Positions 36,701 to 50,510 of a stretch of DNA of 64,000 bases are shown here, piece after piece. Source of the DNA: Rugalucina vietnamica (Eukaryota > Mollusca > Bivalvia > Lucinida > Lucinidae); assembly GCA_964017185.1 (NCBI GenBank), contig OZ024883.1, forward strand, positions 46,556,997-46,620,996, written 5' to 3'. The notes under the pieces are model-generated. The model was not told the DNA's origin. It ran no database searches and saw nothing but the letters and a program-made list of their open reading frames with translations. Within the stretch, counting starts at the first letter, position 1. Every line of letters begins with the position of its first letter. A program made the translations under genes and the position numbers.

Positions 36701-39700
36701 GCTTAGTTTTGACGTGTTGACACGGTTTTAACGGTTGCAAATGCAAAGCTTAGTGTTTACGTGTTGTCATTAACGGTTTTAACTGCAACGCTTAGTTTTA
36801 TCATGTTGCCACGGTTGCAAATCCAATGCTTAGTGCTAACGTGTTGCAATTAACGGTTATAACTACAACGCTTAGTTTTAACGTGTTGACATGGTTTTAA
36901 TGGTTGCAACTGCAAAGCTTAGTGTTTACGTGTTGTCATTAACGGTTTTAACTACAACGCTTAGTTTTAACGCATTGTAACCGCAATGCTTAGTGTTAAC
37001 GGTTGCAACTGCAACGCTTAGTGTAAACATGTTGACACTAATGGTTGCAACTGCAATGCTAAGTGTAAACATGTTGACATAAACGGTTGCAACGTGTTAA
37101 CGTGTTGAAATTAACGTAAGCAAATGCAAACTGTAATGTTGAAACTAACTGCAACGCTTAGTTTTAACGTGTTGCCACTAACGATTGCAACTGCAATGCT
37201 TAATGTTAACGTGTTGCCTTTAAAGGTTGCAACTGCAACGGTTAGTGCTCACTAACGTTTGCAACTGCAACACTTAGCTTTAACGTGTTGCCACTAACGC
37301 TTAATGTTAACGTGTTGCCATTAAAGGTTGCAACTGTAACGGTTAGTGCTTCCATGTTGACACTAACGTTTGCATCTGTTTTGACGGTTGCAAATGCAAA
37401 GCTTAGTGTTTACGTGTTGCCATTAACGGTTTTAACTACAACGCTTAGTTTTAACGTGTTGACACGGTTTTAACGGTTGCAAATGCAAAGCTTAGTGTTT
37501 ACGTGTTGTCATTAACGGTTTTAACTGCAACGCTTAGTTGCCACGGTATTAACGGTTGCAAATCCAATGCTTAGTGCTAACGTGTTGCATGCAACTGTAA
37601 CGGTTAATGCTTACATGTTGACACTAACGTTTGCAACTGTTTTAACGGTTGCAAATGTGTTTACGTGTTGTCATTAACGGTTTTAACTGCAACGCTTAGT
37701 TTTATCATGTTGCCACGGTATTAACGGTTGCAAATCCAATGCTTAGTGCTAATGTGTTGCAATTAACGGTTATAACTACAACGCTTAGTTTTAACGTGTT
37801 GACATGGTTTTAATAGTTGCAAATGCAAAGCTTAGTGTTTACGTGTTGTCATTAACGGTTGCAACTGCAACGCTTAGTGTAAACATGTTGACACTAACGG
37901 TTGCAACTGCAATGCTAAGTGTTGACATAAACGGTTGCAACGTGTTATCGTGTTGAAATTAACGTAAGCAAATGCTACACTGTTATAATGTTATAACGGT
38001 AGTAACTGCAACGCTTAGTTTTAACGCATTGTAACCAAAATCCTTAGTGTTAACGTGTTGCAACTGCAACGCTTAGTGTAAACATGTTGACACTAACGGT
38101 TGCAACTGCAATGCTAAGTGTTAACATGTTGACATAAACGGTTGCAACGTTTTAACGTGTTGAAATTAACGTAAGCAAATGCTACACTTACTGTTATAAT
38201 GTTGACACTTACGGTTGTAACTGCAACGCTTAGTTTTAACGTGTTGCCACTAACGCTTGCAGCTGCAATGCTTAATGTTAACGTTGCCTTTAAAGGTTGT
38301 AACTGCAACGGTAAGTGCTTACATGTTGACACTAACGTTTGCAACTGCAACGCTTAGCTTTAACGTGTTGCCACTAACGCTTAATGTTAACGTGTTGCAT
38401 TTAAGGTTGCAACTGTAACGGTTAGTGCTTACATGTTGACACTAACGTTTGCAACTGTTTTAACGGTTGCAAATGTGTTTACGTGTTGTCATTAACGGTT
38501 TTAACTGCAACGCTTAGTTTTATCATGTTGCCACGGTATTAACGGTTGCAAATCCAATGCTTAGTGCTAATGTGTTGCAATTAACGGTTAGTTTTAACAA
38601 CAACGCTTAGTTTTAACGTGTTGACATGGTTTTAATGGTTGCAAATGTTTACGTGTTGTCATTAACGGTTTTAACGCATTGTAACCGCAATGCTTAGTGT
38701 TAACGTGTTGTCATTAACGGTTGCAACTGCAACGCTTAGTGTAAACATGTTGACAACGGTTGCAACTGCAATGCTAAGTGTTAACATGTTGACATAAACG
38801 GTTGCAACGTGTTAACGTAAACGAATGCTACACTTACTGTAATGTTGACACTAACGGTTGTAACTGCAACGCTTAGTTTTAACGTGTTGCCACTAACGCT
38901 TGCTACTGCAATGCTTAATGTTAACGTGTTGCAACTGCAACGGTTAATGCTTACATGTTGACACTAACGTTTGCAACAGCAACGCTTAGCTTTAACGTGT
39001 TGCCACTAACGCTTAATGTTAACGTGTTGCCATTAAAGGTTGCAACTGTAACGGTTAGTGCTTACATGTTGACACTAACGTTTGCAACTGTTTTAACTGT
39101 TGCAAATGCAAAGCTTAGTGTTTACGTGTTGCCATTAACGGTTTTAACTACAACGCTTAGTTTTAACATGTTGACATGGTTTTAATGATTGCAACTGCAA
39201 AGCTTAGTGTTTACGTGTTGTCATTAACGGTTTTAACTACAACGCTTAGTTTTAACGCATTGTAACCGCAATGCTTAGTGTTAACGTGTTGTAATTAACG
39301 GTTGCAACTGCAACGCTTAGTGTAAACATGTTGACACTAATGGTTGCAACTGCAATGCTAAGTGTTAACATGTTGAAATTAACGTAAGCAAATGCTACAC
39401 TTACTGTAATGTTGAAACTAACGGTTGTAACTGCAACGCTTAGTTTTAACGTGTTGCCACTAACGCTTGCAACTTGCCATTAATGCTTAATGTTAACGTG
39501 TTGCCTTTAAAGGTTGCAACTGCAACGGTTAGTGCTTACATGTTAACACTAACGTTTGCAACTGCAACACTTAGCTTTAACGTGTTGCCACTAACGCTTA
39601 ATGTTAACGTGTTGCCATTAAAGGTTGCTTCCATGTTGACACTAACGTTTGCAACTGTTTTGACGGTTGCAAATGCAAAGCTTAGTGTTTACGTGTTGCC

Positions 39701-42700
39701 ATTAACGGTTTTAACTACAACGCTTAGTTTCAACGTGTTGACACGGTTTTAACGGTTGCAAATACAAAGCAGCTTAACGGTTAACTGCATTAACGGTTTT
39801 AACTGCAACGCTTAGTTTTTACATGTATTAACGGTTGCAAATCCAATGCTTAGTGCCACTAACGCTTGCAACTGCAATGCTTAATGTTAACGTGTTGCCT
39901 TTAAAGGTTGCAACTGCAACGTTTAATGCTTACATGTTGACACTAACGTTTGCAACTGCAACGCCTATGTTAACGTGTTGCCACTAACGCTTAATTTTAA
40001 CGTTTTGCCATTAAAGGTTGCAACTGTAACGGTTAGTGCTTACATGTTGACACTAACGTTTGCAACTGTTTTAACGGTTGCAAATGCAAAGCTTAGTGTT
40101 TACGTGTTGCCATTAACGGTTTTAACTGCAACGCTTAGTTTTAACATGTTGCCACGGTATTAACGGTTGCAAATCCAATGCTTAGTGCTAACGTGTTGCA
40201 ATTAACGGTTATAACTACAACTGCAACGCTTAGTTTTAACGTGTTGCCACGGTATTAACGGTTAGTGCTTACATGTTGACACTAACGTTTGCAACTGTTT
40301 TAACGGTTGCAAATCCAATGCTTAGTGCTAACGTGTTGCAATTAACGGTTATAACTACAACGCTTAGTTTTAACGTGTTGCAATTAACGGTTATAACTAC
40401 AACGCTTAGTTTTAACGTGTTGACATGGTTTAGTGCTAACGTGTTGCAATTAACGGTTATAACTACAACGCTTAGTTTTAACGTGTTGCAATTAACGGTT
40501 ATAACTACAACGCTTAGTTTTAACGTGTTGACATGGTTTTAATAGTTGCAAATGCAAAGCTTAGTGTTTACGTGTTGTCATTAACGGTTTTAACTGCAAC
40601 GCTTAGTTTTAACGTGTTGCCACGGTATTAACGGTTAGTGCTTACATGTTGACACTAACGTTTGCAACTGTTTTAACGGTTGCAAATCCAATGCTTAGTG
40701 CTAACGTGTTGCAATTAACGGTTATAACTACAACGCTTAGTTTTAACGTGTTGCAATTAACGGTTATAACTACAACGCTTAGTTTTAACGTGTTGACATG
40801 GTTTTAATAGTTGCAAATGCAAAGCTTAGTTGTAACTGCAACGCTTAGTTTTAACGTGTTGCCACTAACGCTTGCAACTGCAATGCTTAATGTACCTTTA
40901 AAGGTTACAACTGCAAGGGTTAGTGCTTACATGTTGACACTAACGTTTGCAACTGCAACGCTTAGCTTTAACGTGTTGCCACTAACGCTTAATGTTAACG
41001 TCTTCCCATTAAAGGTTGCAACTCTAACGGTTAGTGCTTACATGTTGACACTAACGTTTGCAACTGTTTTAACGGTTGCAAATCCAATGCTTAGTGCTAA
41101 CGTGTTGCAATTAACGGTTATAACTACAACGCTTAGTTTTAACGTGTTGACATGGTTTTAATGGTTGCAAATGCAAAGCTTAGTGTTTACGTGTTGTCAT
41201 TAACGGTTGCAACTGCAACGCTTAGTGTAAACATGTTGACACTAACGGTTGCAACTGCAATGCTAAGTGTTGACATAAACGGTTGCAACGTGTTAACGTG
41301 TTGAAATTAACGTAAGCAAATGCTACACTGTTATAATGTTATAACGCTTAGTTTTAACGCATTGTAACCGAAATGCTTAGTGTTAACGTGTTGCAACTGC
41401 AACGCTTAGTGTAAACGACACTAACGGTTGCAACTGCAATGCTAAGTGTTAACATGTTGACATAAACGGTTGCAACGTTTTAACGTGTTGAAATTAACGT
41501 AAGCAAATGCTACACTTACTGTTATAATGTTGACACTTACGGTTGTAACTGCAACGCTTAGTTTTAACGTGTTGCCACTAACGCTTGCAACTGCAATGCT
41601 TAATGTTAACGTGTTGCCTTTAAAGGTTGTAACTGCAACGGTTAGTGCTTACATGTTGACACTAACGTTTGCAACTGCAACGCTTAGCTTTAACGTGTTG
41701 CCACTAACGCTTAATGTTAACGTGTTGCATTTAAGGTTGCAACTGTAACGGTTAGTGCTTACATGTTGACACTAACGTTTGCAACTGTTTTAACGGTTGC
41801 AAAGCTTAGTGTCTACGTGTTGTCATTAACGGTTTTAACTGCAACGCTTAGTTTTAACGTGTTGCCACGGTATTAACGGTTGCAAATCCAATGCTTAGTG
41901 CTAATGTGTTGCAGTTATAACTACAACGCTTAGTTTTAACGTGTTGACATGGTTTTAATGGTTGCAAATCCAAAGCTTAGTGTTTACGTGTTGTCATTAA
42001 CTGTTTTAACTACAACGCTTAGTTTTAACGCATTGTAATGCTTAGTGTTAACGTGTTGTCATTAACGGTTGCAACCGCAACGTTTAGTGTAAACATGTTG
42101 ACACTAACGGTTGCAACTGCAATGCTAAGTGTTAACATGTTGACATAAACGGTTGCAATGCTAAGTGTTAACATGTTGACATAAACGGTTGCAACGTTTT
42201 AACGTGTTGAAATTAACGTAAGCAAATGCTACACTTACTGTTATAATGTTGACACTTACGGTTGTAACTGCAACGCTTAGTTTTAACGTGTTGCCACGGT
42301 TGTAACTGCAACGCTTAGTTTTAACGCATTGTAACCGAAATGCTTAGTGTTAACGTGTTGTAACTGCAACGCTTAGTGTAAACGACACTAACGGTTGCAA
42401 CTGCAATGCTAAGTGTTAACATGTTGACATAAACGGTTGCAACGTTTTAACGTGTTGAAATTAACGTAAGCAAATGCTACACTTACTGTTATAATGTTGA
42501 CACTTACGGTTGTAACTGCAACGCTTAGTTTTAACGTGTTGCCACTAACGCTTGCAACTGCAATGCTTAATGTTAACGTGTTGCCTTTAAAGGTTGTAAC
42601 TGCAACGGTTAGTGCTTACATGTTGACACTAACGTTTGCAACTGCAACGCTTAGCTTTAACGTGTTGCCACTAACGCTTAATGTTAACGTGTTGCATTTA

Positions 42701-43124
42701 AGGTTGCAACTGTAACGGTTAGTGCTTACATGTTGACACTAACGTTTGCAACTGTTTTAACGGTTGCAAATGCAAAGCTTAGTGTTTACGTGTTGTCATT
42801 AACGGTTTTAACTGCAACGCTTAGTTTTAACGTGTTGCCACGGTATTAACGGTTGCAAATCCAATGCTTAGTGCTAATGTGTTGCAGTTATAACTACAAC
42901 GCTTAGTTTTAACGTGTTGACATGGTTTTAATGGTTGCAAATGCAAAGCTTAGTGTTTACGTGTTGTCATTAACTGTTTTAACTACAACGCTTAGTTTTA
43001 ACGCATTGTAATGCTTAGTGTTAACGTGTTGTCATTAACGGTTGCAACCGCAACGTTTAGTGTAAACATGTTGACACTAACGGTTGCAACTGCAATGCTA
43101 AGTGTTAACATGTTGACATAAACG
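30791..43124 (+). repeat. Satellite, irregular middle section
   Basis: A third 1,585/1,586-bp step reaches 32,051. Blocks of ~1.5 kb at about 32,390-33,885 and 36,030-37,510 are diverged copies offset by ~3.64 kb; both carry AGTGCTAATTAACGG, TTTTATCATGTTGCC and TGCTTCCATGTTGAC. Around 40,250-40,810 monomers are locally shuffled, with short head-to-tail runs of the CAATTAACGGTTATAAC monomer and a ~373-bp repeat period. Many small deletions occur (37,570-38,700). Homogeneity is lower than in the flanking higher-order repeats. Confidence 0.75.
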
Positions 43125-45317
43125 GTTGCAATGCTAAGTGTTAACATGTTGACATAAACGGTTGCAACGTTTTAACGTGTTGAAATTAACGTAAGCAAAT
43201 GCTACACTTACTGTTATAATGTTGACACTTACGGTTGTAACTGCAACGCTTAGTTTTAACGTGTTGCCACTAACGCTTGCAACTGCAATGCTTAATGTTA
43301 ACGTGTTGCCTTTAAAGGTTGTAACTGCAACGGTTAGTGCTTACATGTTGACACTAACGTTTGCAACTGCAACGCTTAGCTTTAACGTGTTGCCACTAAC
43401 GCTTAATGTTAACGTGTTGCATTTAAGGTTGCAACTGTAACGGTTAGTGCTTACATGTTGACACTAACGTTTGCAACTGTTTTAACGGTTGCAAATGCAA
43501 AGCTTAGTGTTTACGTGTTGTCATTAACGGTTTTAACTGCAACGCTTAGTTTTAACGTGTTGCCACGGTATTTACGGTTGCAAATCCAATGCTTAGTGCT
43601 AATGTGTTGCAGTTATAACTACAACGCTTAGTTTTAACGTGTTGACATGGTTTTAATGGTTGCAAATGCAAAGCTTAGTGTTTACGTGTTGTCATTAACT
43701 GTTTTAACTACAACGCTTAGTTTTAACGCATTGTAATGCTTAGTGTTAACGTGTTGTCATTAACGGTTGCAACCGCAACGCTTAGTGTAAACATGTTGAC
43801 ACTAACGGTTGCAACTGCAATGCTAAGTGTTAACATGTTGACATAAACGGTTGCAACGTGTTAACGTAAACGAATGCTACACTTACTGTAATGTTGACAC
43901 TAACAGTTGTAACTGCAACGCTTAGTTTTAACGTGTTGCCACTAACGCTTGCAACTGCAATGCTTAATGTTAACGTGTTGCCTTTAAAGGTTGCAACTGC
44001 AACGGTTAATGCTTACATGTTGACACTAACGTTTGCAACAGCAACGCTTAGCTTTAACGTGTTGCCACTAACGCTTAATATTAACGTGTTGCCATTAAAG
44101 GTTGCAACTGTAACGGTTAGTGCTTACATGTTGACACTAACGTTTGCAACTGTTTTAACGGTTGCAAATGCAAAGCTTAGTGTTTACGTGTTGCCATTAA
44201 CGGTTTTAACTACAACGCTTAGTTTTAACGTGTTGACACGGTTTTAACGGTTGCAAATGCAAAGCTTAGTGTTTACGTGTTGGCATTAACGGTTTTAACT
44301 GCAACGCTTAGTTTTAACGTGTTGACACGGTTTTAACGGTTGCAAATCCTGACGTGTTGCAATTAACGGTTATAACTACAACGCTTAGTTTTAACGTGTT
44401 GACATGGTATTAACGGTTGCAAATCCAATGCTTAGTGCTAATGTGTTGCAATTAACGGTTATAACTACAACGCTTAGTTTTAAGGTGTTGACATGGTTTT
44501 AATGGTTGTACGTGTTGTCATTAACGGTTTTAACTACAACGCTTAGTTTTAACGCATTGCAAAGCTTAGTGTTTGTCATTAACGGTTTTAACTGCAACGC
44601 TTAGTTTAAACGTGTTGCCACGGTATTAACGGTTGCAAATCCAATGCTTAGTGCTAATGTGTTGCAATTAACGGTTATAACTACAACGCTTAGTTTTAAG
44701 GTGTTGACATGGTTTTAATGGTTGTACGTGTTGTCATTAACGGTTTTAACTACAACGCTTAGTTTTAACGCATTGTAACCGCAATGCTTAGTGTTAACGT
44801 GTTGTCATTAACGGTTGCAACTGCAACGCTTAGTGTAAACATGTTGACACTAACGGTTGCAACTGCAATGCTAAGTGTTAACATGTTGGCATTAAACGGT
44901 TGCAACGTGTTAACGTGTTGAAATTAACGTAAGCAAATGCTACACTTACTGTTATGTTGACACTAACGGTTGTAACTGCTTACTTTTAACGTGTTGCCAC
45001 TAACGCTTGCAACTGCAATGCTTAATGTTAATGTGTTGCCTTTAAAGGTTACAAGGGTTAGTGCTAACACTAATACTAACGTTTGCAACTGCAACGCTTA
45101 GCTTTAACGTGTTGCCACTAACGCTTAATGTTAACGTCTTCCCATTAAAGGTTGCAACTCTAACGGTTAGTGCTTACATGTTGACACTAACGTTTGCAAC
45201 TGTTTTAACGGTTGCAAATGCAAAGCTTGGTGTTTACGTATTGCCATTAACGGTTTTAACTACAACGCTTAGTTTTAACGTGTTGACACGGTTTTAATGG
45301 TTGCAAATGCAAAGCTT
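43125..45317 (+). repeat. 2.2-kb satellite block, copy at 2,677-bp offset (A)
   Basis: Landmarks at 43,219, 43,891 and 45,061 repeat at 45,896, 46,568 and 47,738, always 2,677 bp on. The block carries rare variants such as TTAATATTAACG, TTTTAAGGTGTTGAC, ATCCTGACGTGTTG and GCTAACACTAATACTAACG. Confidence 0.85.
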
Positions 45318-45469
45318 AGCTTTAACGTGTTGCCACTAACGCTTAATTTTAACGTCTTCCCATTAAAGGTTGCAACTCTAACGGTTAGTGCTTACATGTT
45401 GACACTAACGTTTGCAACTGTTTTAACGGTTGCAAATCCAATGCTTAGTGCTAACGTGTTGCAATTAAC

Positions 45470-48400
45470 GGTTATAACTACAACGCTTAGTTTTAACGTG
45501 TTGACATGGTTTTAATGGTTGCAAATGCAAAGCTTAGTGTTTACGTGTTGTCATTAACGGTTGCAACTGCAACGCTTAGTGTAAACATGTTGACACTAAC
45601 GGTTGCAACTGCAATGCTAAGTGTTGACATAAACGGTTGCAACGTGTTAACGTGTTGAAATTAACGTAAGCAAATGCTACACTGTTATAATGTTATAACG
45701 GTTGTAACTGCAACGCTTAGTTTTAACGCATTGTAACCGAAATGCTTAGTGTTAACGTGTTGCAACTGCAACGCTTAGTGTAAACGACACTAACGGTTGC
45801 AACTGCAATGCTAAGTGTTAACATGTTGACATAAACGGTTGCAACGTTTTAACGTGTTGAAATTAACGTAAGCAAATGCTACACTTACTGTTATAATGTT
45901 GACACTTACGGTTGTAACTGCAACGCTTAGTTTTAACGTGTTGCCACTAACGCTTGCAACTGCAATGCTTAATGTTAACGTGTTGCCTTTAAAGGTTGTA
46001 ACTGCAACGGTTAGTGCTTACATGTTGACACTAACGTTTGCAACTGCAACGCTTAGCTTTAACGTGTTGCCACTAACGCTTAATGTTAACGTGTTGCATT
46101 TAAGGTTGCAACTGTAACGGTTAGTGCTTACATGTTGACACTAACGTTTGCAACTGTTTTAACGGTTGCAAATGCAAAGCTTAGTGTTTACGTGTTGTCA
46201 TTAACGGTTTTAACTGCAACGCTTAGTTTTAACGTGTTGCCACGGTATTAACGGTTGCAAATCCAATGCTTAGTGCTAATGTGTTGCAGTTATAACTACA
46301 ACGCTTAGTTTTAACGTGTTGACATGGTTTTAATGGTTGCAAATGCAAAGCTTAGTGTTTACGTGTTGTCATTAACTGTTTTAACTACAACGCTTAGTTT
46401 TAACGCATTGTAATGCTTAGTGTTAACGTGTTGTCATTAACGGTTGCAACCGCAACGCTTAGTGTAAACATGTTGACACTAACGGTTGCAACTGCAATGC
46501 TAAGTGTTAACATGTTGACATAAACGGTTGCAACGTGTTAACGTAAACGAATGCTACACTTACTGTAATGTTGACACTAACAGTTGTAACTGCAACGCTT
46601 AGTTTTAACGTGTTGCCACTAACGCTTGCAACTGCAATGCTTAATGTTAACGTGTTGCCTTTAAAGGTTGCAACTGCAACGGTTAATGCTTACATGTTGA
46701 CACTAACGTTTGCAACAGCAACGCTTAGCTTTAACGTGTTGCCACTAACGCTTAATATTAACGTGTTGCCATTAAAGGTTGCAACTGTAACGGTTAGTGC
46801 TTACATGTTGACACTAACGTTTGCAACTGTTTTAACGGTTGCAAATGCAAAGCTTAGTGTTTACGTGTTGCCATTAACGGTTTTAACTACAACGCTTAGT
46901 TTTAACGTGTTGACACGGTTTTAACGGTTGCAAATGCAAAGCTTAGTGTTTACGTGTTGGCATTAACGGTTTTAACTGCAACGCTTAGTTTTAACGTGTT
47001 GACACGGTTTTAACGGTTGCAAATCCTGACGTGTTGCAATTAACGGTTATAACTACAACGCTTAGTTTTAACGTGTTGACATGGTATTAACGGTTGCAAA
47101 TCCAATGCTTAGTGCTAATGTGTTGCAATTAACGGTTATAACTACAACGCTTAGTTTTAAGGTGTTGACATGGTTTTAATGGTTGTACGTGTTGTCATTA
47201 ACGGTTTTAACTACAACGCTTAGTTTTAACGCATTGCAAAGCTTAGTGTTTGTCATTAACGGTTTTAACTGCAACGCTTAGTTTAAACGTGTTGCCACGG
47301 TATTAACGGTTGCAAATCCAATGCTTAGTGCTAATGTGTTGCAATTAACGGTTATAACTACAACGCTTAGTTTTAAGGTGTTGACATGGTTTTAATGGTT
47401 GTACGTGTTGTCATTAACGGTTTTAACTACAACGCTTAGTTTTAACGCATTGTAACCGCAATGCTTAGTGTTAACGTGTTGTCATTAACGGTTGCAACTG
47501 CAACGCTTAGTGTAAACATGTTGACACTAACGGTTGCAACTGCAATGCTAAGTGTTAACATGTTGGCATTAAACGGTTGCAACGTGTTAACGTGTTGAAA
47601 TTAACGTAAGCAAATGCTACACTTACTGTTATGTTGACACTAACGGTTGTAACTGCTTACTTTTAACGTGTTGCCACTAACGCTTGCAACTGCAATGCTT
47701 AATGTTAATGTGTTGCCTTTAAAGGTTACAAGGGTTAGTGCTAACACTAATACTAACGTTTGCAACTGCAACGCTTAGCTTTAACGTGTTGCCACTAACG
47801 CTTAATGTTAACGTCTTCCCATTAAAGGTTGCAACTCTAACGGTTAGTGCTTACATGTTGACACTAACGTTTGCAACTGTTTTAACGGTTGCAAATGCAA
47901 AGCTTGGTGTTTACGTATTGCCATTAACGGTTTTAACTACAACGCTTAGTTTTAACGTGTTGACACGGTTTTAATGGTTGCAAATGCAAAGCTTAGTTGT
48001 TGTCATTAACGGTTTTAACTGCAACGCTTAGTTTTAACATGTTGCCACGGTATTAACGGTTGCAAATCCAATGCTTAGTGCTATCGTGTTGCAATTAACG
48101 GTTATAACTACAACGCTTAGTTTTAACGTGTTGACATGGTTTTAATGGTTGCAAATGCAAAGCTTAGTGTTTACGTGTTGTCATTAACGGTTGCAACTAC
48201 AACGCTTAGTTTTAACGCATTGTAACCGCAATGCTTAGTGTTAACGTGTTGCAACTGCAACGCTTAGTGTAAACATGTTGACACTAACGGTTGCAACTGC
48301 AATGCTAAGTGTTAACATGTTGACATTAAACGGTTGCAACGTGTTAACGTGTTGAAATTAACGTAAGCAAATGCTACACTTACTGTTATGTTGACACTAA

Positions 48401-50510
48401 CGGTTGTAACTGCAACGCTTAGTTTTAACGTGTTGCCACTAACGCTTGCAACTGCAATGCTTAATGTTAACGTGTTGCCTTTAAAGGTTACAACTGCAAG
48501 GGTTAGTGCTTACATGTTGACACTAACGTTTGCAACTGCAACGCTTAGCTCTAACGTGTTGCAATTAACGTTTATAACTACAACGCTTAGTTTTAACGTG
48601 CTGACATGGTTTTAATGGTTGCAAATGCAAAGCTTAGTGTTTACGTGTTGTCATTAACGGTTGCAACTGCAACGCTTAGTGTAAACATGCAACTAACGGT
48701 TGCAACTGCAATGCTAAGTGTTGACATAAACGGTTGCAACGTGTTTACGTGTTGAAATTAACGTAAGCAAGTGCTACACTGTTATAATGTTATAACGGTT
48801 GTAACTGCAACGCTTAGTTTTAACGCATTGTAACCGCAATGCTTAGTGTTAACGTGTTGCAACTGCAACGCTTAGTGTAAACATGTTGACACTAACGGTT
48901 GCAACTGCAATGCTAAGTGTTAACATGTTGACATAAACGGTTGCAACGTGTTAACGTAAACGAATGCTACACTTACTGTAATGTTGACACTAACGGTTGT
49001 AACTGCAACGCTTAGTTTTAACGTGTTGCCACTAACGCTTGCAACTGCAATGCTTAATGTTAACGTGTTGCCTTTAAAGGATGCAACTGCAACGGTTAAT
49101 GCTTACATGTTGACACTAACGTTTGCAACAGCAACGCTTAGCTTTAACGTGTTGCCACTAACGCTTAATGTTAACGTGTTGCCATTAAAGGTTGCAACTG
49201 TAACGGTTAGTGCTTACATGTTGACACTAACGTTTGCAACTGTTTTAACGGTTGCAAATGCAAAGCTTAGTGTTTACGTGTTGCCATTAACGGTTTTAAC
49301 TACAACGCTTAGTTTTAACGTGTTGACACGGTTTTAACGGTTGCAAATGCAAAGCTTAGTGTTTACGTGTTGGCATTAACGGTTTTAACTGCAACGCTTA
49401 GTTTTAACGTGTTGACACGGTTTTAACGGTTGCAAATGCAAAGCTTAGTGTTTACGTGTTGGCATTAACGGTTTTAACTGCAACGCTTAGTTTTAACATG
49501 TTGCCACGGTATTAACGGTTGCAAATCCAATGCTTAGTGCTAACGTGTTGCAATTAACGGTTATAACTACAACGCTTAGTTTTAACGTGTTGACATGGTT
49601 TTAATAGTTGCAAATGCAAAGCTTAGTGTTTGTCATTAACGGTTTTAACTGCAACGCTTAGTTTAAACGTGTTGCCACGGTATTAACGGTTGCAAATCCA
49701 ATGCTTAGTGCTAATGTGTTGCAATTAACGGTTATAACTACAACGCTTAGTTTTAACGTGTTGAGGGTTTTAATGGTTGCAAATGCAAAGCTTAGTGTTT
49801 ACGTGTTGTCATTAACGGTTTTAACTACAACGCTTAGTTTTAACGCATTGTAACCGCAATGCTTAGTGTTGTCATTAACGGTTGCAACTGCAACGCTTAG
49901 TGTAAACATGTTGACACTAACGGTTGCAACTGCAATGCTAAGTGTTAACATGTTGACATTAAACGGTTGCAACGTGTTAACGTGTTGAAATTAACGTAAG
50001 CAAATGCTACACTTACTGTTATGTTGACACTAACGGTTGTAACTGCAACGCTTAGTTTTAACGTGTTGCCACTAACGCTTGCAACTGCAATGCTTAATGT
50101 TAATGTGTTGCCTTTAAAGGTTACAACTGCAAGGGTTAGTGCTTACATGTTGACACTAACGTTTGCAACTGCAACGCTTAGCTTTAACGTGTTGCCACTA
50201 ACGCTTAATGTTAACGTCTTCCCATTAAAGGTTGCAACTCTAACGGTTAGTGCTTACATGTTGACACTAACGTTTGCAACTGTTTTAACGGTTGCAAATG
50301 CAAAGCTTAGTGTTTACATATTGCCATTAACGGTTTTAACTACAACGCTTAGTTTTAACGTGTTGACAAATGCAAAGTGTTTACGTGTTGTCATTAACAG
50401 TTTTAACTGCAACGCTTAGTTTTAACATGTTGCCACGGTATTAACGGTTGCAAATCCAATGTGTTGCAATTAACGGTTATAACTACAACGCTTAGTTTTA
50501 ACGTGTTGAC
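45470..50510 (+). repeat. 5-kb satellite block (A), repeated 6.52 kb downstream
   Basis: Landmarks 45,896, 46,568, 47,738, 48,981 and 50,021 correspond to positions near 52,417, 53,089, 54,259, 55,495 and 56,543, an offset of 6,514-6,522 bp. The small changes in offset show indels that arose after duplication. Rare variants such as CTATCGTGTTGC, AACGTGCTGACATGG and TTGAGGGTTTTAATGG occur in both. Confidence 0.85.
45802..47994 (+). repeat. 2.2-kb satellite block, copy at 2,677-bp offset (B)
   Basis: Near-identical to 43,125-45,317. Identity ends at AAAGCTTAG, after which A continues CTTTAACG and B continues TTGTTGTCATT. This block is itself part of the larger 5-kb block duplicated 6.52 kb downstream. 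Confidence 0.85.
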
